A stretch of DNA of 10,155 nucleotides, from assembly GCA_964470845.1 (NCBI GenBank), contig CAYYEL010000078.1:1-10155 (forward strand). Reading direction: 5' to 3'. The stretch comes from HGM04593 sp964470845. GTDB lineage: Bacteria > Bacteroidota > Bacteroidia > Bacteroidales > Bacteroidaceae. Position numbers and translations under genes: made by a program. The notes under the pieces are model-generated. The model had not been told where the DNA came from. It ran no database searches and was given only the letters and a program-made list of their open reading frames with translations. Shown in pieces: positions 1 to 7,832 of this stretch (positions are counted from its first letter, which is position 1; every line of letters starts with the position of its first letter).

Positions 1-109
1 AGTGCTTTTACAAATTTATTTCGTAATGTTGCACTTGCTGGTTGACTCTGCAGTCTGCAAACAAAATAAACTCAATACTTATTTAATAATAATTTTATTC
101 TTATTTAAT

Positions 110-141
110 TTTGTAAGTGCGCAAAATAAGTTGTATTTTCG
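110..141 (+). promoter_or_regulatory. Bacteroidota-type promoter candidate for the beta-galactosidase gene
   Basis: A TTTG at 110-113 is followed, after a 20-base spacer, by TATTTTCG at 134-141. This fits the Bacteroidota primary sigma-factor pattern (-33 TTTG, about 19-21 bases, -7 TAnnTTTG) with one change in the last box. Transcription would begin near 148, leaving an A/T-rich leader of about 140 bases. A 9-base direct repeat (CGCAAAATA at 120-128 and 140-148) overlaps the spacer and start region. The rest of 1-290 shows no convincing gene. The match is by eye only. Confidence 0.55.
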
Positions 142-290
142 CAAAATATTGTGCCGGAGAATTGTGCGCGGCTTATGCTGCGTATGTCGTTTGGAGTTTA
201 CACTGATAAACAATGTTGCCGGTACTGAAACTGATACAGACAATTAAATTATTGATTATAAATTATTAAAACTTTAATTAACATTAAACT

Positions 291-3200
291 ATGAGAAAAC
301 GATTTCTTTCTTTGACCGTAGTTGCTTTATCGTTCTTGGCCTCGGCTATGGCTCAAGATTTGAAAGGCTTTGCTTACGGTGATGCAGCTGCTCCTTCGGG
401 TGGCGAGTGGGAGTCGCCTACAGAGTTGTCTCTTAACAAGGAACAGCCCAAAGGTTGGTTCTTTACATTTGCCAATGAAGAGAGTGCACGTAAAGTACTT
501 CCCGAGCATAGCGAGTATTATATGTCGCTCGATGGAACGTGGAGCTTCAATTGGGTGGGCAATCCTTGGGAGCGCCCCGAGGAGTTCTACAAGCCCGATT
601 ATGATGTGTCGTCGTGGGACAAGGTTCAAGTACCAATGAGCTGGAACGTCTATGGATTGCAAAAGGACGGCAGTCAGAAATATGGTACACCCATTTACGT
701 GAACCAGCCTGTAATCTTTAAACACAAGGTTGCAGTAGGCGATTGGAAAGGTGGTGTAATGCGCGAGCCCGCCAAACATCATTCGACATATAAAAACAGA
801 AATGAGGTGGGTTCTTATCGTCGTACATTTAATATTCCGGCCGAGTGGAACGGTCGCGAGATTTATATAAATTTCGACGGTGTTGATTCATTCTTCTATC
901 TGTGGATAAACGGTAAATATGTGGGATTCTCGAAGAATTCGCGTAATCTTGCTGCATTCAACATTACAAAATATCTTATTGAGGGCGAAAATATTGTAGC
1001 TGTTGAGGTTTATCGTAACAGCGACGCATCGTTCCTTGAGGCACAGGATATGTTCCGCCTGCCGGGCATCTTCCGTACAGTGTCGCTGACATCTACCAAC
1101 CCTGTCGAGATTCGTGATATTCGCGTGCTCACCGACCTTGATGCACAATACAAGGATGCTGTTGCAAAAATAGCAGTAGATGTTCGTAACCTCGGTAAGA
1201 AAGCCGCCAAAGGTTACAAATTGCAGGCTCAGCTTTATAAAAATGCTCTTTACAGCGACGATAATGAAATTGTAGAGGGTGCCAAGATTGCGGGCGATGT
1301 TGCAGTTGTTGCAGCCGGAACAAAAACCACGGCACAGCTTGAAATTGCAGTCGAAAATCCTGCAAAATGGAGTGCCGAGGAGCCCAACCGTTACACACTG
1401 CTTGTTCAGCTGCTCGATAAAAAAGGTCGTGTGGTTGAGACTGCATCTACCCACATAGGCTTCCGCGAGGTCGTGATACGCGACACTAAGGCCGAGGACG
1501 ATGAATTCGGCCTTGCAGGACGCTACTACTATCTTAATGGCAAGCCCATCAAGATGAAGGGTGTTAACCGCCACGAGAGTAACCTTGAGCGCGGACACGC
1601 CATTACACGCGAGCAGATGGAAAAAGAGGTTATGTTGATGCTTCAAGGCAACATCAACCACGTGCGTTGTGCTCACTATTCCGACGCTCCCTATTGGTAC
1701 TATCTGTGTGATAAGTACGGAATATACCTCGAAGATGAGGCTAACATCGAGAGCCACCAGTATTACTATGGCGAGGCGTCGCTATCGCACGTTCCCGAAT
1801 TCCAAGATGCACACGTTGCACGTGTAATGGAAATGGCACACGCTACAATGAACCGTCCTTCGGTTGTTATATGGTCGCTTGGAAACGAGGCCGGCCCCGG
1901 TGTGAATTTTGTTAAGGCCTACGAGGCACTGAAAGCATTCGATGCTTCACGTCCCGTGCAATACGAGCGCAACAATAATATCGTGGATATGGGCTCGAAT
2001 CAGTATCCCTCAATAGGTTGGGTGCAGTATGCGGTGCAGGGTAACGCAAACATAAAATATCCTTTCCACATTTCGGAGTATGCTCACTCGATGGGCAATG
2101 CAGCCGGTAATCTCAAAGACTATTGGGATGCTATGGAGAGCACCAACTTCTTTATGGGTGGTGCAATATGGGATTGGGCCGACCAGAATTTCTGGAATTA
2201 CGACAAAAAGACAGGTGAGAAATATATGGGCTATGGTGGCGACTTTGGCGACCGTCCCAACGACCACCTCTTTAGTCTGAACGGAATATTATTTGCCGAC
2301 CACACACCCAAGCCACAATATCGGGAGGTTAAGAAAGTGTATCAGAATGTTGGAATTTCGATGCTTGAGGATGGACGAGTGAAGATTTTCAACAAGCGCT
2401 ACTTTAAATGCCTATGCGATATGAATATTCGTGCATCACTGTGGGAGGATGGTAAAGAGGTTGAGCACTTCTTTATGCCCGATATGGTAATTGCACCTCG
2501 CACAAGCAAAGAATTCAAATTGCAGTTTGGAAATTATCAGATGAAGGCCGACAAGGAGTATTTTGTAAAAATTCAGTTGATGCTGAAGAAAGACCGGCCT
2601 TGGGCCAAAAAAGGTTACGTGCAGATGGAGGAGCAACTACCTCTGAAGGCTGCCGAGAAGAGCATTCTGCTTGCCGACGCTGCCAAGGGTGCAAAGACCA
2701 AGATGGAGAAGAGCAAGGACAATGCAACAATCACCGTTGCGGCAGCCGATGGTTCGTTTGCAATTGTATTCGACAATGCAAAGGGTGTGTTCAAGAGCGT
2801 ATCATACAATGGAAAAGAGGTATTTGCCGATGGTAATGTGATGAAGATAGGTGCTTATCGCGCTCCTGTCGATAATGACAACTGGGCTTGGAACAATTGG
2901 TTCAACAATGGTCTGCACAATCTTCAGGATAGTGTAATGTCTATTGTTACAAAAACCAATAAAGATGGCAGCGTGGTGTTGCAATATACCGTATATTCGC
3001 AAGCGCCTAATGCTGTACGTCGTGTAAGCCACGAGGATAACAGCTGGAGTTTCATTGAAGATAAGCGTGCATTCGACCAGAATGACTTCAACTTTATCTC
3101 GAACCGTATCTATACAGTATATCCCGATGGTTCGGTTGAACTGAACAGCAGCATCAGCGGCAGCAAGAATATCGACCTTGCCCGTTTGGGTTACGAGATT

Positions 3201-4310
3201 CAGCTTCCCAAGGAGTATTCTAACTATACTTATTATGGTCGCGGCCCTTGGAATAACTACAACGACCGTTGCTCGGGTTCGTTCATTGAGCAGTATAGCA
3301 GCAGTGTCGAGGCACAATTTGTAAACTTCCCCAAGCCTCAGGATATGGCCAACCGCGAGGATGTGCGTTGGGCTGCATTGACAAATGAGGCAGGCGAGGG
3401 TGTTATCTTTGTTGCAACCGAGGGAATGTCAACAACTGCACTTCCTTGGAACGACGTTGAGCTTACACTCGCAGCACACCCCTATCAGCTTCCTGCATCT
3501 TCGGGTACTTGGTTGCATCTTGACAAGAAGGTTAACGGTCTTGGCGGTAACAGTTGCGGACAGGGTGGCCCGCTCGACTACGACCGTGTGAAATCGGCCG
3601 AGAATACTATGGGCTTCATTATGCGTCCCGTTGTAAAGACCGACGATTATACTCAGAAGGCTAATGTTCTCCCTTCGGGAGTTGTTCCCGTTGTTCTCTC
3701 GCGCGACCTTAAGGGCGTGGTAACAATGAGTTGTAAGAAACCCGGTGCCGAGATTTACTATAAGATTGGCAAGCGCGGTAAGAAGACACTCTACACCGAG
3801 CCTGTGAATATGAGTAAAGGTGGTGATATTACTGTTTGGGAGAAGGCAACGCCCACACTTGCGGCTACATACAACTATCCCGAGGTAACAGCAATCCCCG
3901 TAACAGTGGTATTTGCATCGAGCCAAGAGAATGGTAACGAGGCTTCTAAGCTTGTCGATGGCGACCCCTCGACAATATGGCACACAATGTATTCGGTAAC
4001 AGTGGCAAGCTATCCTCACTGGATTGATTTTGACGCTGCCGAGGAGACAATGATTAAGGGCTTTAAGTATATGCCTCGTCAGGATGGCGACAATGGCAAC
4101 ATCAAGGCTTACAGAATACAGATAAGCAACGATGGTAAGAATTGGAGCGAGCCTGTTTGCGAGGGTGAATTCGAGAGAAGCGCCAAAGCACAGGTGGTAA
4201 TCTTTAAAGAGCCTGTAAAGGCACGCTACGTGCGTTTTACCGGACTGAATTCGCAGAATGGTCAGGATTTTGGCTCGGGTGCCGAGTTTGAGCTTATCAA
4301 GGTGCAGTAA
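291..4310 (+). CDS. Secreted GH2 beta-galactosidase with C-terminal chitobiase-like and F5/8-type C (CBM32-like) domains
   Basis: Retaining exo-beta-galactosidase of glycoside hydrolase family 2, 1339 residues, removing terminal beta-galactose from oligosaccharides, probably in the periplasm. A signal peptide covers residues 1-21 (cleavage after AMA, before QD) with no lipobox cysteine. The N-terminal sugar-binding jelly roll is about 60-265, the Ig-like domain about 270-390, and the TIM barrel about 395-680. The acid/base is E533 in WSLGNEAG and the nucleophile E596 in HISEYAHSMGN. The beta-galactosidase small-chain domain follows (about 820-1115, with YRAPVDNDN and GLGGNSCG). The C-terminus has a chitobiase-type segment (about 1125-1200) and an F5/8 type C domain (about 1205-1337), likely for carbohydrate binding. 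This makes it about 300 residues longer than LacZ. The ATG at 291 directly precedes the signal peptide; there is no Shine-Dalgarno. The gene appears monocistronic with no SusC/SusD partner in view. Substrate specificity cannot be read from the sequence; family assignment is firm. Confidence 0.96.
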   Translation: MRKRFLSLTVVALSFLASAMAQDLKGFAYGDAAAPSGGEWESPTELSLNKEQPKGWFFTFANEESARKVLPEHSEYYMSLDGTWSFNWVGNPWERPEEFYKPDYDVSSWDKVQVPMSWNVYGLQKDGSQKYGTPIYVNQPVIFKHKVAVGDWKGGVMREPAKHHSTYKNRNEVGSYRRTFNIPAEWNGREIYINFDGVDSFFYLWINGKYVGFSKNSRNLAAFNITKYLIEGENIVAVEVYRNSDASFLEAQDMFRLPGIFRTVSLTSTNPVEIRDIRVLTDLDAQYKDAVAKIAVDVRNLGKKAAKGYKLQAQLYKNALYSDDNEIVEGAKIAGDVAVVAAGTKTTAQLEIAVENPAKWSAEEPNRYTLLVQLLDKKGRVVETASTHIGFREVVIRDTKAEDDEFGLAGRYYYLNGKPIKMKGVNRHESNLERGHAITREQMEKEVMLMLQGNINHVRCAHYSDAPYWYYLCDKYGIYLEDEANIESHQYYYGEASLSHVPEFQDAHVARVMEMAHATMNRPSVVIWSLGNEAGPGVNFVKAYEALKAFDASRPVQYERNNNIVDMGSNQYPSIGWVQYAVQGNANIKYPFHISEYAHSMGNAAGNLKDYWDAMESTNFFMGGAIWDWADQNFWNYDKKTGEKYMGYGGDFGDRPNDHLFSLNGILFADHTPKPQYREVKKVYQNVGISMLEDGRVKIFNKRYFKCLCDMNIRASLWEDGKEVEHFFMPDMVIAPRTSKEFKLQFGNYQMKADKEYFVKIQLMLKKDRPWAKKGYVQMEEQLPLKAAEKSILLADAAKGAKTKMEKSKDNATITVAAADGSFAIVFDNAKGVFKSVSYNGKEVFADGNVMKIGAYRAPVDNDNWAWNNWFNNGLHNLQDSVMSIVTKTNKDGSVVLQYTVYSQAPNAVRRVSHEDNSWSFIEDKRAFDQNDFNFISNRIYTVYPDGSVELNSSISGSKNIDLARLGYEIQLPKEYSNYTYYGRGPWNNYNDRCSGSFIEQYSSSVEAQFVNFPKPQDMANREDVRWAALTNEAGEGVIFVATEGMSTTALPWNDVELTLAAHPYQLPASSGTWLHLDKKVNGLGGNSCGQGGPLDYDRVKSAENTMGFIMRPVVKTDDYTQKANVLPSGVVPVVLSRDLKGVVTMSCKKPGAEIYYKIGKRGKKTLYTEPVNMSKGGDITVWEKATPTLAATYNYPEVTAIPVTVVFASSQENGNEASKLVDGDPSTIWHTMYSVTVASYPHWIDFDAAEETMIKGFKYMPRQDGDNGNIKAYRIQISNDGKNWSEPVCEGEFERSAKAQVVIFKEPVKARYVRFTGLNSQNGQDFGSGAEFELIKVQ

Positions 4311-4350
4311 TAATCTGTTCCCATAAAGTGCTTTAAAACTTTATAAAATA

Positions 4351-4380
4351 AACCGTGCAGGGTTGGTTCTCTGCACGGTT
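4351..4380 (+). terminator. Stem-loop terminator after the beta-galactosidase gene
   Basis: AACCGTGCAG (4351-4360) is the exact reverse complement of CTGCACGGTT (4371-4380). A further G-T and G-C pair extends the stem to 12 bp around a 6-base loop. It starts 40 bases after the stop codon. The downstream + side is A/T-rich but lacks a run of T. The other flank is T-rich when read on the minus strand, so the hairpin would look better there, yet no minus-strand gene points at it. It most likely ends the upstream transcript. Confidence 0.7.
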
Positions 4381-4436
4381 ACTATAAAAATTGCGATATA
4401 AACTTAAAAACAGTTCCTAAAGTAGATTGATATATA

Positions 4437-5009
4437 ATGGAGTATATTAAGACTGAGATTGAAGGGGTGGTGATTATTGAGCCTCGGGTAATATGCGACG
4501 AGCGTGGATATTTCAAAGAGGCATTTTCGCAAGCCGATTTTGAGCGGAATGTGCGTCCTGTGAATTTTGTGCAGGATAATGAGTCGAAATCTTCTTACGG
4601 CGTGTTGCGCGGACTGCATTTTCAGAAAGGCAAGCACTCGCAGAGCAAACTTGTACGAGTGGTGAAAGGTGCTGTGCTGGACGTTGCTGTGGATATAAGA
4701 CGCGGCTCTCCTACATTTGGAAAATATGTGGCGGTGGAACTTAGCGAGGAGAATCATCGGCAGTTGTTTGTGCCGCGAGGATTTGCTCACGGATTCTCGG
4801 TACTCACTCCCGAGGTAATCTTCCAATACAAATGCGATAATTACTATTGCCGCGAGAGTGAGGGCGCAATAGCTTGGGACGATGCTCAATTGGCAATAGA
4901 TTGGCGTCTGCCTGCCGACAGGGTGATTCTCTCGGAAAAGGATAAGCATCACAAGCCGCTTGCCGAGGCTGATTATTTGTTCGATTATAATGAGGATTTA
5001 TACAAATGA
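4437..5009 (+). CDS. rfbC: dTDP-4-dehydrorhamnose 3,5-epimerase
   Basis: Cupin-fold cytosolic enzyme of 190 residues, the usual family length. It epimerises dTDP-4-dehydro-6-deoxy-D-glucose at C3 and C5, the third step of dTDP-L-rhamnose synthesis for surface polysaccharides. Visible family motifs are DERGYF (21-26), LRGLHFQ with catalytic H61, DVAVDIRRGSPTFG (82-95), PRGFAHGF (113-120) and the Tyr acid Y131. D169 lies where the His-Asp dyad aspartate is expected. The ATG at 4437 gives a full N-terminus; the preceding 56 bases are A/T-rich without a Shine-Dalgarno, and I could not identify a clear promoter box. The stop overlaps the start of rfbD by 4 bases (ATGA), so the two are co-transcribed and probably translationally coupled. 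The rfbA and rfbB partners for steps 1 and 2 are not in this window. Confidence 0.96.
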   Translation: MEYIKTEIEGVVIIEPRVICDERGYFKEAFSQADFERNVRPVNFVQDNESKSSYGVLRGLHFQKGKHSQSKLVRVVKGAVLDVAVDIRRGSPTFGKYVAVELSEENHRQLFVPRGFAHGFSVLTPEVIFQYKCDNYYCRESEGAIAWDDAQLAIDWRLPADRVILSEKDKHHKPLAEADYLFDYNEDLYK

Positions 5010-5887
5010 AAAATATTTTGATAACCGGTGCGAACGGTCAGCTTGGTAGTGAGATGCGACGTTTGGGCGAGCTTTCGTCCAATAATTATCTGTTCACCGA
5101 TATTCAGGAACTTGATGTAACAGATGCAGCGGCTGTAAAGAGATTTATCGTGGAGAACGGTGTCGAGGTAGTGGTTAACTGTGTGGCCTACACAAATGTC
5201 GATAAAGCCGAGAGCGACGAGGATGCTGCATATAAAATAAACGCCGAAGCTGTCGAGAATATAGCACGCGCTGTAAAAGATGTAAATGGTACTCTGTTTC
5301 ATATATCTACCGACTATGTCTTTGGAACAGACGGAAACACACCGCGCACCGAGGATATGCCGCTTGCACCTTTGGGCGCATACGGCCGTACAAAATTGGC
5401 GGGCGAGGAGGCTGTGGCTCGTGTTGGATGCAAGGCTGTTGTTATTCGCACAGCGTGGTTGTATAGTGAATTTGGGCACAATTTTGTAAAAACTATGCTG
5501 CGACTGACGGCCGAGAAAGAGAGCCTGAAAGTGGTGTTCGATCAAGTGGGTTCGCCAACATACGCCGGCGACCTTGCGCTTACAATATTCTCGATTATAG
5601 AGGGCGATGTTTACGAAGGAAAAGAGGGTGTATATCATTTTAGCGACGAGGGTGTGTGTTCGTGGTACGATTTTGCCGTCGAGATTGCGCGTTTAGCAGG
5701 ACACAAGAATTGCCGTATTGAGCCGTGCCACAGCAGTGAATTCCCCTCGCCTGTTACCCGCCCGCCTTATTCGGTGCTCGATAAAAGCAAGATAAAAAAT
5801 ACTTTTGGGGTGGATATTCCTCATTGGCGCGAGTCGCTGATATACTGCTTGAAAAGAATATATGCCTCGAAACAGACACTCGGGTAG
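5006..5887 (+). CDS. rfbD: dTDP-4-dehydrorhamnose reductase
   Basis: NAD(P)H-dependent short-chain dehydrogenase/reductase-type enzyme of 293 residues that reduces dTDP-4-dehydro-L-rhamnose to dTDP-L-rhamnose, the donor for rhamnosyltransferases. The Rossmann nucleotide-binding motif GANGQLG is at 8-14, and the active-site signature is STDYVF (101-106) with Y126 and K130 in the YGRTK motif. Substrate-binding family motifs include RTAWLYSEFG (148-157) and GSPTYAGDLA (182-191), and the C-terminal part carries the RPPYSVLDKSK motif (after residue 245). Length and motif order are normal. Its start lies inside the end of rfbC (ATGA overlap), and the next gene begins 3 bases after its stop, so it sits within an operon. 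Assignment is firm. Confidence 0.96.
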   Translation: MKNILITGANGQLGSEMRRLGELSSNNYLFTDIQELDVTDAAAVKRFIVENGVEVVVNCVAYTNVDKAESDEDAAYKINAEAVENIARAVKDVNGTLFHISTDYVFGTDGNTPRTEDMPLAPLGAYGRTKLAGEEAVARVGCKAVVIRTAWLYSEFGHNFVKTMLRLTAEKESLKVVFDQVGSPTYAGDLALTIFSIIEGDVYEGKEGVYHFSDEGVCSWYDFAVEIARLAGHKNCRIEPCHSSEFPSPVTRPPYSVLDKSKIKNTFGVDIPHWRESLIYCLKRIYASKQTLG

Positions 5888-5890
5888 CCT

Positions 5891-6274
5891 ATGAATAACA
5901 GAAGGTTGCTTCGCTCGTTTTATATACTTTTGGGTGCTGTAATATTGCTGCTGCTGGCATCGCCGTGGGGCGAGAGGCTTATGTTGCAGTGTCCCTTGTA
6001 TAGCTTAACAGGGTGGGAGTGTCCTTTTTGTGGCACACAGCGTATGGTACGTGCGTTGTTGCATTGCAGGTGGATCGAGGCTCTTGATTATAATTGCTTG
6101 ATGGTGGTTGCTTTACCACTGTTTTTTGTAGGGGGCTTCAGACTGTTGTTTCCCGATTTTGCTTCACGTCATCCGCGTATTACGTTGGCAATGTTTTTTA
6201 CCGATAGGGCAATGCTTTTTTATGTTTTTCTACTATTGTTGTGGGGGATATTAAGAAATATGTTTAATTTATAA
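5891..6274 (+). CDS. DUF2752 family inner-membrane protein
   Basis: Small polytopic membrane protein of 127 residues and unknown function. A hydrophobic segment at about 10-24 is followed by the hallmark DUF2752 motif: C44-P-F-C47-G-T-Q-R51, then ALLHCRWIEALDYN ending at N68. Two further hydrophobic segments lie at about 69-87 and 107-120, giving about three membrane spans. The paired cysteines with the following Arg suggest a metal site or thiol pair, but no activity is established for the family. C34 and C59 add two more cysteines near the motif. It starts 3 bases after rfbD and stops 10 bases before the next gene, so it is co-transcribed with the rhamnose genes. That position may reflect operon packing rather than a shared pathway. 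Family call is confident, function unknown. Confidence 0.85.
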   Translation: MNNRRLLRSFYILLGAVILLLLASPWGERLMLQCPLYSLTGWECPFCGTQRMVRALLHCRWIEALDYNCLMVVALPLFFVGGFRLLFPDFASRHPRITLAMFFTDRAMLFYVFLLLLWGILRNMFNL

Positions 6275-6284
6275 TAAAGTACTT

Positions 6285-6599
6285 ATGGAAACAAAATCTA
6301 TTTTACCCGATTTGAATGTTGGTGATATATTTAAATGTGCTTGGGCTTACACAAAAAAACATTTTTTACCGGTGCTCCTTATTGTGTTTTTAACATATAT
6401 GGTAACATCGTTGCCTAACAGTTATTTAAATTTAAGCTATTTGAGCGCTTTTATGAGTAGTGAAGCTTTCTTAACCGAGGAGCAGTGGATTGAAAATTTA
6501 TTAAATGATAATCCTCTCTTTTTAATAAAAGATGCTTTTTGGTACGATAATTGCCTCAATAATAGCATCTTTTATCAGGGTTTATTTGGACTTGGTTAG
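6285..6599 (+). CDS. N-terminal fragment of a frameshifted polytopic membrane protein
   Basis: This frame encodes 104 residues. Residues 1-81 look like a normal N-terminus: a short amphipathic start (VGDIFKCAWAYTKKHF) leading into a membrane segment at about 27-43, then a polar loop. After residue 81 (base 6527) the hydrophobic pattern is lost (KDAFWYDNCLNNS...) until a TAG at 6597. The next frame (+1) becomes a convincing membrane protein from 6529 on. The two frames overlap from 6529 to 6599. Dropping one A from the AAAA run at 6527-6530 joins them into a protein of about 266 residues (...LFLIKMLFGTII...). I read this as the 5' part of one gene, broken by a one-base insertion or a sequencing error. 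The ATG lies 10 bases after the DUF2752 stop, behind an A/T-rich stretch. Confidence 0.6.
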   Translation: METKSILPDLNVGDIFKCAWAYTKKHFLPVLLIVFLTYMVTSLPNSYLNLSYLSAFMSSEAFLTEEQWIENLLNDNPLFLIKDAFWYDNCLNNSIFYQGLFGLG

Positions 6600-7086
6600 G
6601 TATCGTGTGCTTGTTAGTGCTATTGAGACTGATAATGTTGATTTAACTGCTGCTTTAAAGGGCGGTTTTCGTGGTTACTGGTTTTACTGGGTGTCATTGT
6701 TGCTGTTAGGAATATGTGTAGCTATTGGGACGTTATTCTGTGTGCTTCCCGGTATTTTCTTTGAGATACGCCTTATCTTTGTTCCTATATTGGCTGCGAA
6801 TAAACCTGAACTTACAATAAGTGAGGTTTTTGCACGTTCTTGGAAAATGACCGAAGGTAATTTCTTGGAACTTTTGTTGTTGGGAATTGTTGCGATGTTG
6901 ATTTTGGTTGCCGGAGTTTTTGTGTGTTGTGTGGGTGTTATCCCGGCAATTATAATTGTTAATTTTATGTTTGCTGAGGCTTACCATCGTTTGCTTGGTG
7001 AGGGCGGTAATGAAGAGCCTGTTAATGATAATTCGCAACAACCGGCTTATGTGAAAGATGTAAAAGAGGGATATGTAAAAGAATGA
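6532..7086 (+). CDS. C-terminal part of a polytopic membrane protein (GPDPase-membrane-domain/DUF975-like), split by a frameshift
   Basis: 184 residues with hydrophobic segments at about 1-18, 50-68, 70-90, 111-131 and 134-150 and a polar tail. The pattern of paired Gly/Pro-containing helices (LPGIFFEIRLIFVPIL, then SEVFARSWKMTEGNFLELLLLG) resembles the widespread DUF975 / glycerophosphodiester phosphodiesterase membrane-domain superfamily, which carries no known catalytic motif on its own. The ATG at 6532 is an in-frame methionine but probably not the native start, because the preceding frame supplies a natural N-terminus. If the break is real, this piece could still be made by re-initiation within the overlap. 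It ends 12 bases before the palindromic terminator. Base composition is more A/T-rich than in the rfb genes. Function unknown; family resemblance is judged by eye. Confidence 0.65.
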   Translation: MLFGTIIASIIASFIRVYLDLVRYRVLVSAIETDNVDLTAALKGGFRGYWFYWVSLLLLGICVAIGTLFCVLPGIFFEIRLIFVPILAANKPELTISEVFARSWKMTEGNFLELLLLGIVAMLILVAGVFVCCVGVIPAIIIVNFMFAEAYHRLLGEGGNEEPVNDNSQQPAYVKDVKEGYVKE

Positions 7087-7098
7087 TTTTTTTGTGTA

Positions 7099-7152
7099 AT
7101 TCAATAAATAACAGAAGCGCCTTTTAAAAGGCGCTTCTGTTATTTATTGAAT
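7099..7152. terminator. Perfect palindromic bidirectional terminator between convergent genes
   Basis: A 54-nt perfect palindrome (27-base arms, centre between 7125 and 7126). The G/C-rich core ACAGAAGCGCC pairs with GGCGCTTCTGT around CTTTTAAAAG, and the outer arms are A/T-only. Read either way, the core hairpin is followed by a T-rich stretch, as expected for intrinsic termination in both directions. It lies 12 bases after the membrane-protein stop codon and covers the stop and last four codons of the minus-strand barrel gene. Confidence 0.9.
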
Positions 7153-7832
7153 ATTGCTATCGAGTAACCTAATCGTGCCGATATTGTATTGTTGGCCGAG
7201 CGTCCGAAATCATCGGTCTTGGAGTTGTTGAATATGTCGCTTAGGCCATAGTAGTAACGGCCTTCGATAAAGAAATTGCCTATCTTGGTTTTGAGCTCAA
7301 GGCCAAGGCCGCCTGCGATGCCATATTCAAATTTGTTGTCGATGTTTTTGCCATAGACCGGTTGTGTGCTTGTCGGACGGCTGTCGATGCTCCACTTGCC
7401 TATATACTCCTCTTTGTCGTCTAACAGAAAGCCTATTTGTGGGCCTAAATTTATGAAGAATTGTACTCCGCGAGGTTCGCTGCCGAATGCCAAATGGGCT
7501 AAAAATGGAATTTCTAAATAATTTAATGTGCGTTTGTAGCTGTTGCCGCTGTTGTCGTCGAAATCCTCTTCCCAGCCTCGTTGCGAAAAGTTGGCCTCAA
7601 TCTGTGCTGCGCATATCATTTTAAAGTATTTTTCACTTGTGTAACGCAGGCTGATACCGCCATTGAGGGCATTGAGATATTTTTGACCTATTTTGGGCTG
7701 CATATCCATTTGGCTCATATTCAGTCCGCCTGCAATGCCCACCTCAAGGATGTTGCGTGGTTGCTCAATCTGTGCTGTCGCTGTTATTGCAACAAGCAGC
7801 AGTGTTATTATGGGGAGTGCTCGTTTAATCAT
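7140..7832 (-). CDS. PorT-family outer-membrane beta-barrel protein
   Basis: 230-residue exported protein with a signal peptide at 1-20 (MIKRALPIITLLLVAITATA, then QIEQ). The mature part is built of alternating amphipathic strands: a first strand of the LEVGIAGGLNMSQM type typical of the PorT/outer-membrane beta-barrel family, the pair LNYLEIPFLAHLAFG and VQFFINLGPQIGFLL, then FEYGIAGGLGLELKT, NFFIEGRYYYGLSDIF and a final ISARLGYSIAIFNK. The size suits an 8-stranded barrel. PorT itself belongs to the type IX secretion system, but many small Bacteroidota barrels share this annotation and no secretion partner is visible here, so a specific role is not claimed. Its start overlaps the stop of the upstream LysM gene by 4 bases (ATGA), implying coupled translation. 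The stop codon lies inside the terminator palindrome. Confidence 0.85.
   Translation of the reverse strand: MIKRALPIITLLLVAITATAQIEQPRNILEVGIAGGLNMSQMDMQPKIGQKYLNALNGGISLRYTSEKYFKMICAAQIEANFSQRGWEEDFDDNSGNSYKRTLNYLEIPFLAHLAFGSEPRGVQFFINLGPQIGFLLDDKEEYIGKWSIDSRPTSTQPVYGKNIDNKFEYGIAGGLGLELKTKIGNFFIEGRYYYGLSDIFNNSKTDDFGRSANNTISARLGYSIAIFNK

Noticed and set aside
2..247. 81-codon open frame from a GTG at the left edge, with a hydrophobic LIIILFLFNFVSAQ stretch resembling a signal peptide
   Set aside because: It overlaps the promoter candidate and spans A/T-rich sequence that gives Leu/Ile/Phe by chance. The part after the hydrophobic stretch is not protein-like, and the start is not supported.
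3429..4019. 196-codon minus-strand open frame inside the beta-galactosidase gene
   Set aside because: It is an antisense shadow of a strongly supported gene, with low-complexity Cys/His-rich translation and no recognisable domain. The same holds for the other antisense frames at 327-782, 888-1757 and 2802-3317.
4985..5638. 217-codon minus-strand open frame across rfbD
   Set aside because: rfbD is unambiguous on the plus strand in the same bases; the antisense translation has no domain or signal.
6526..6540. Programmed ribosomal frameshifting at the split membrane gene
   Set aside because: The needed shift is +1 and there is no classic slippery heptamer, RF2-like stop context or clear downstream pseudoknot. 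An indel or sequencing error is simpler.
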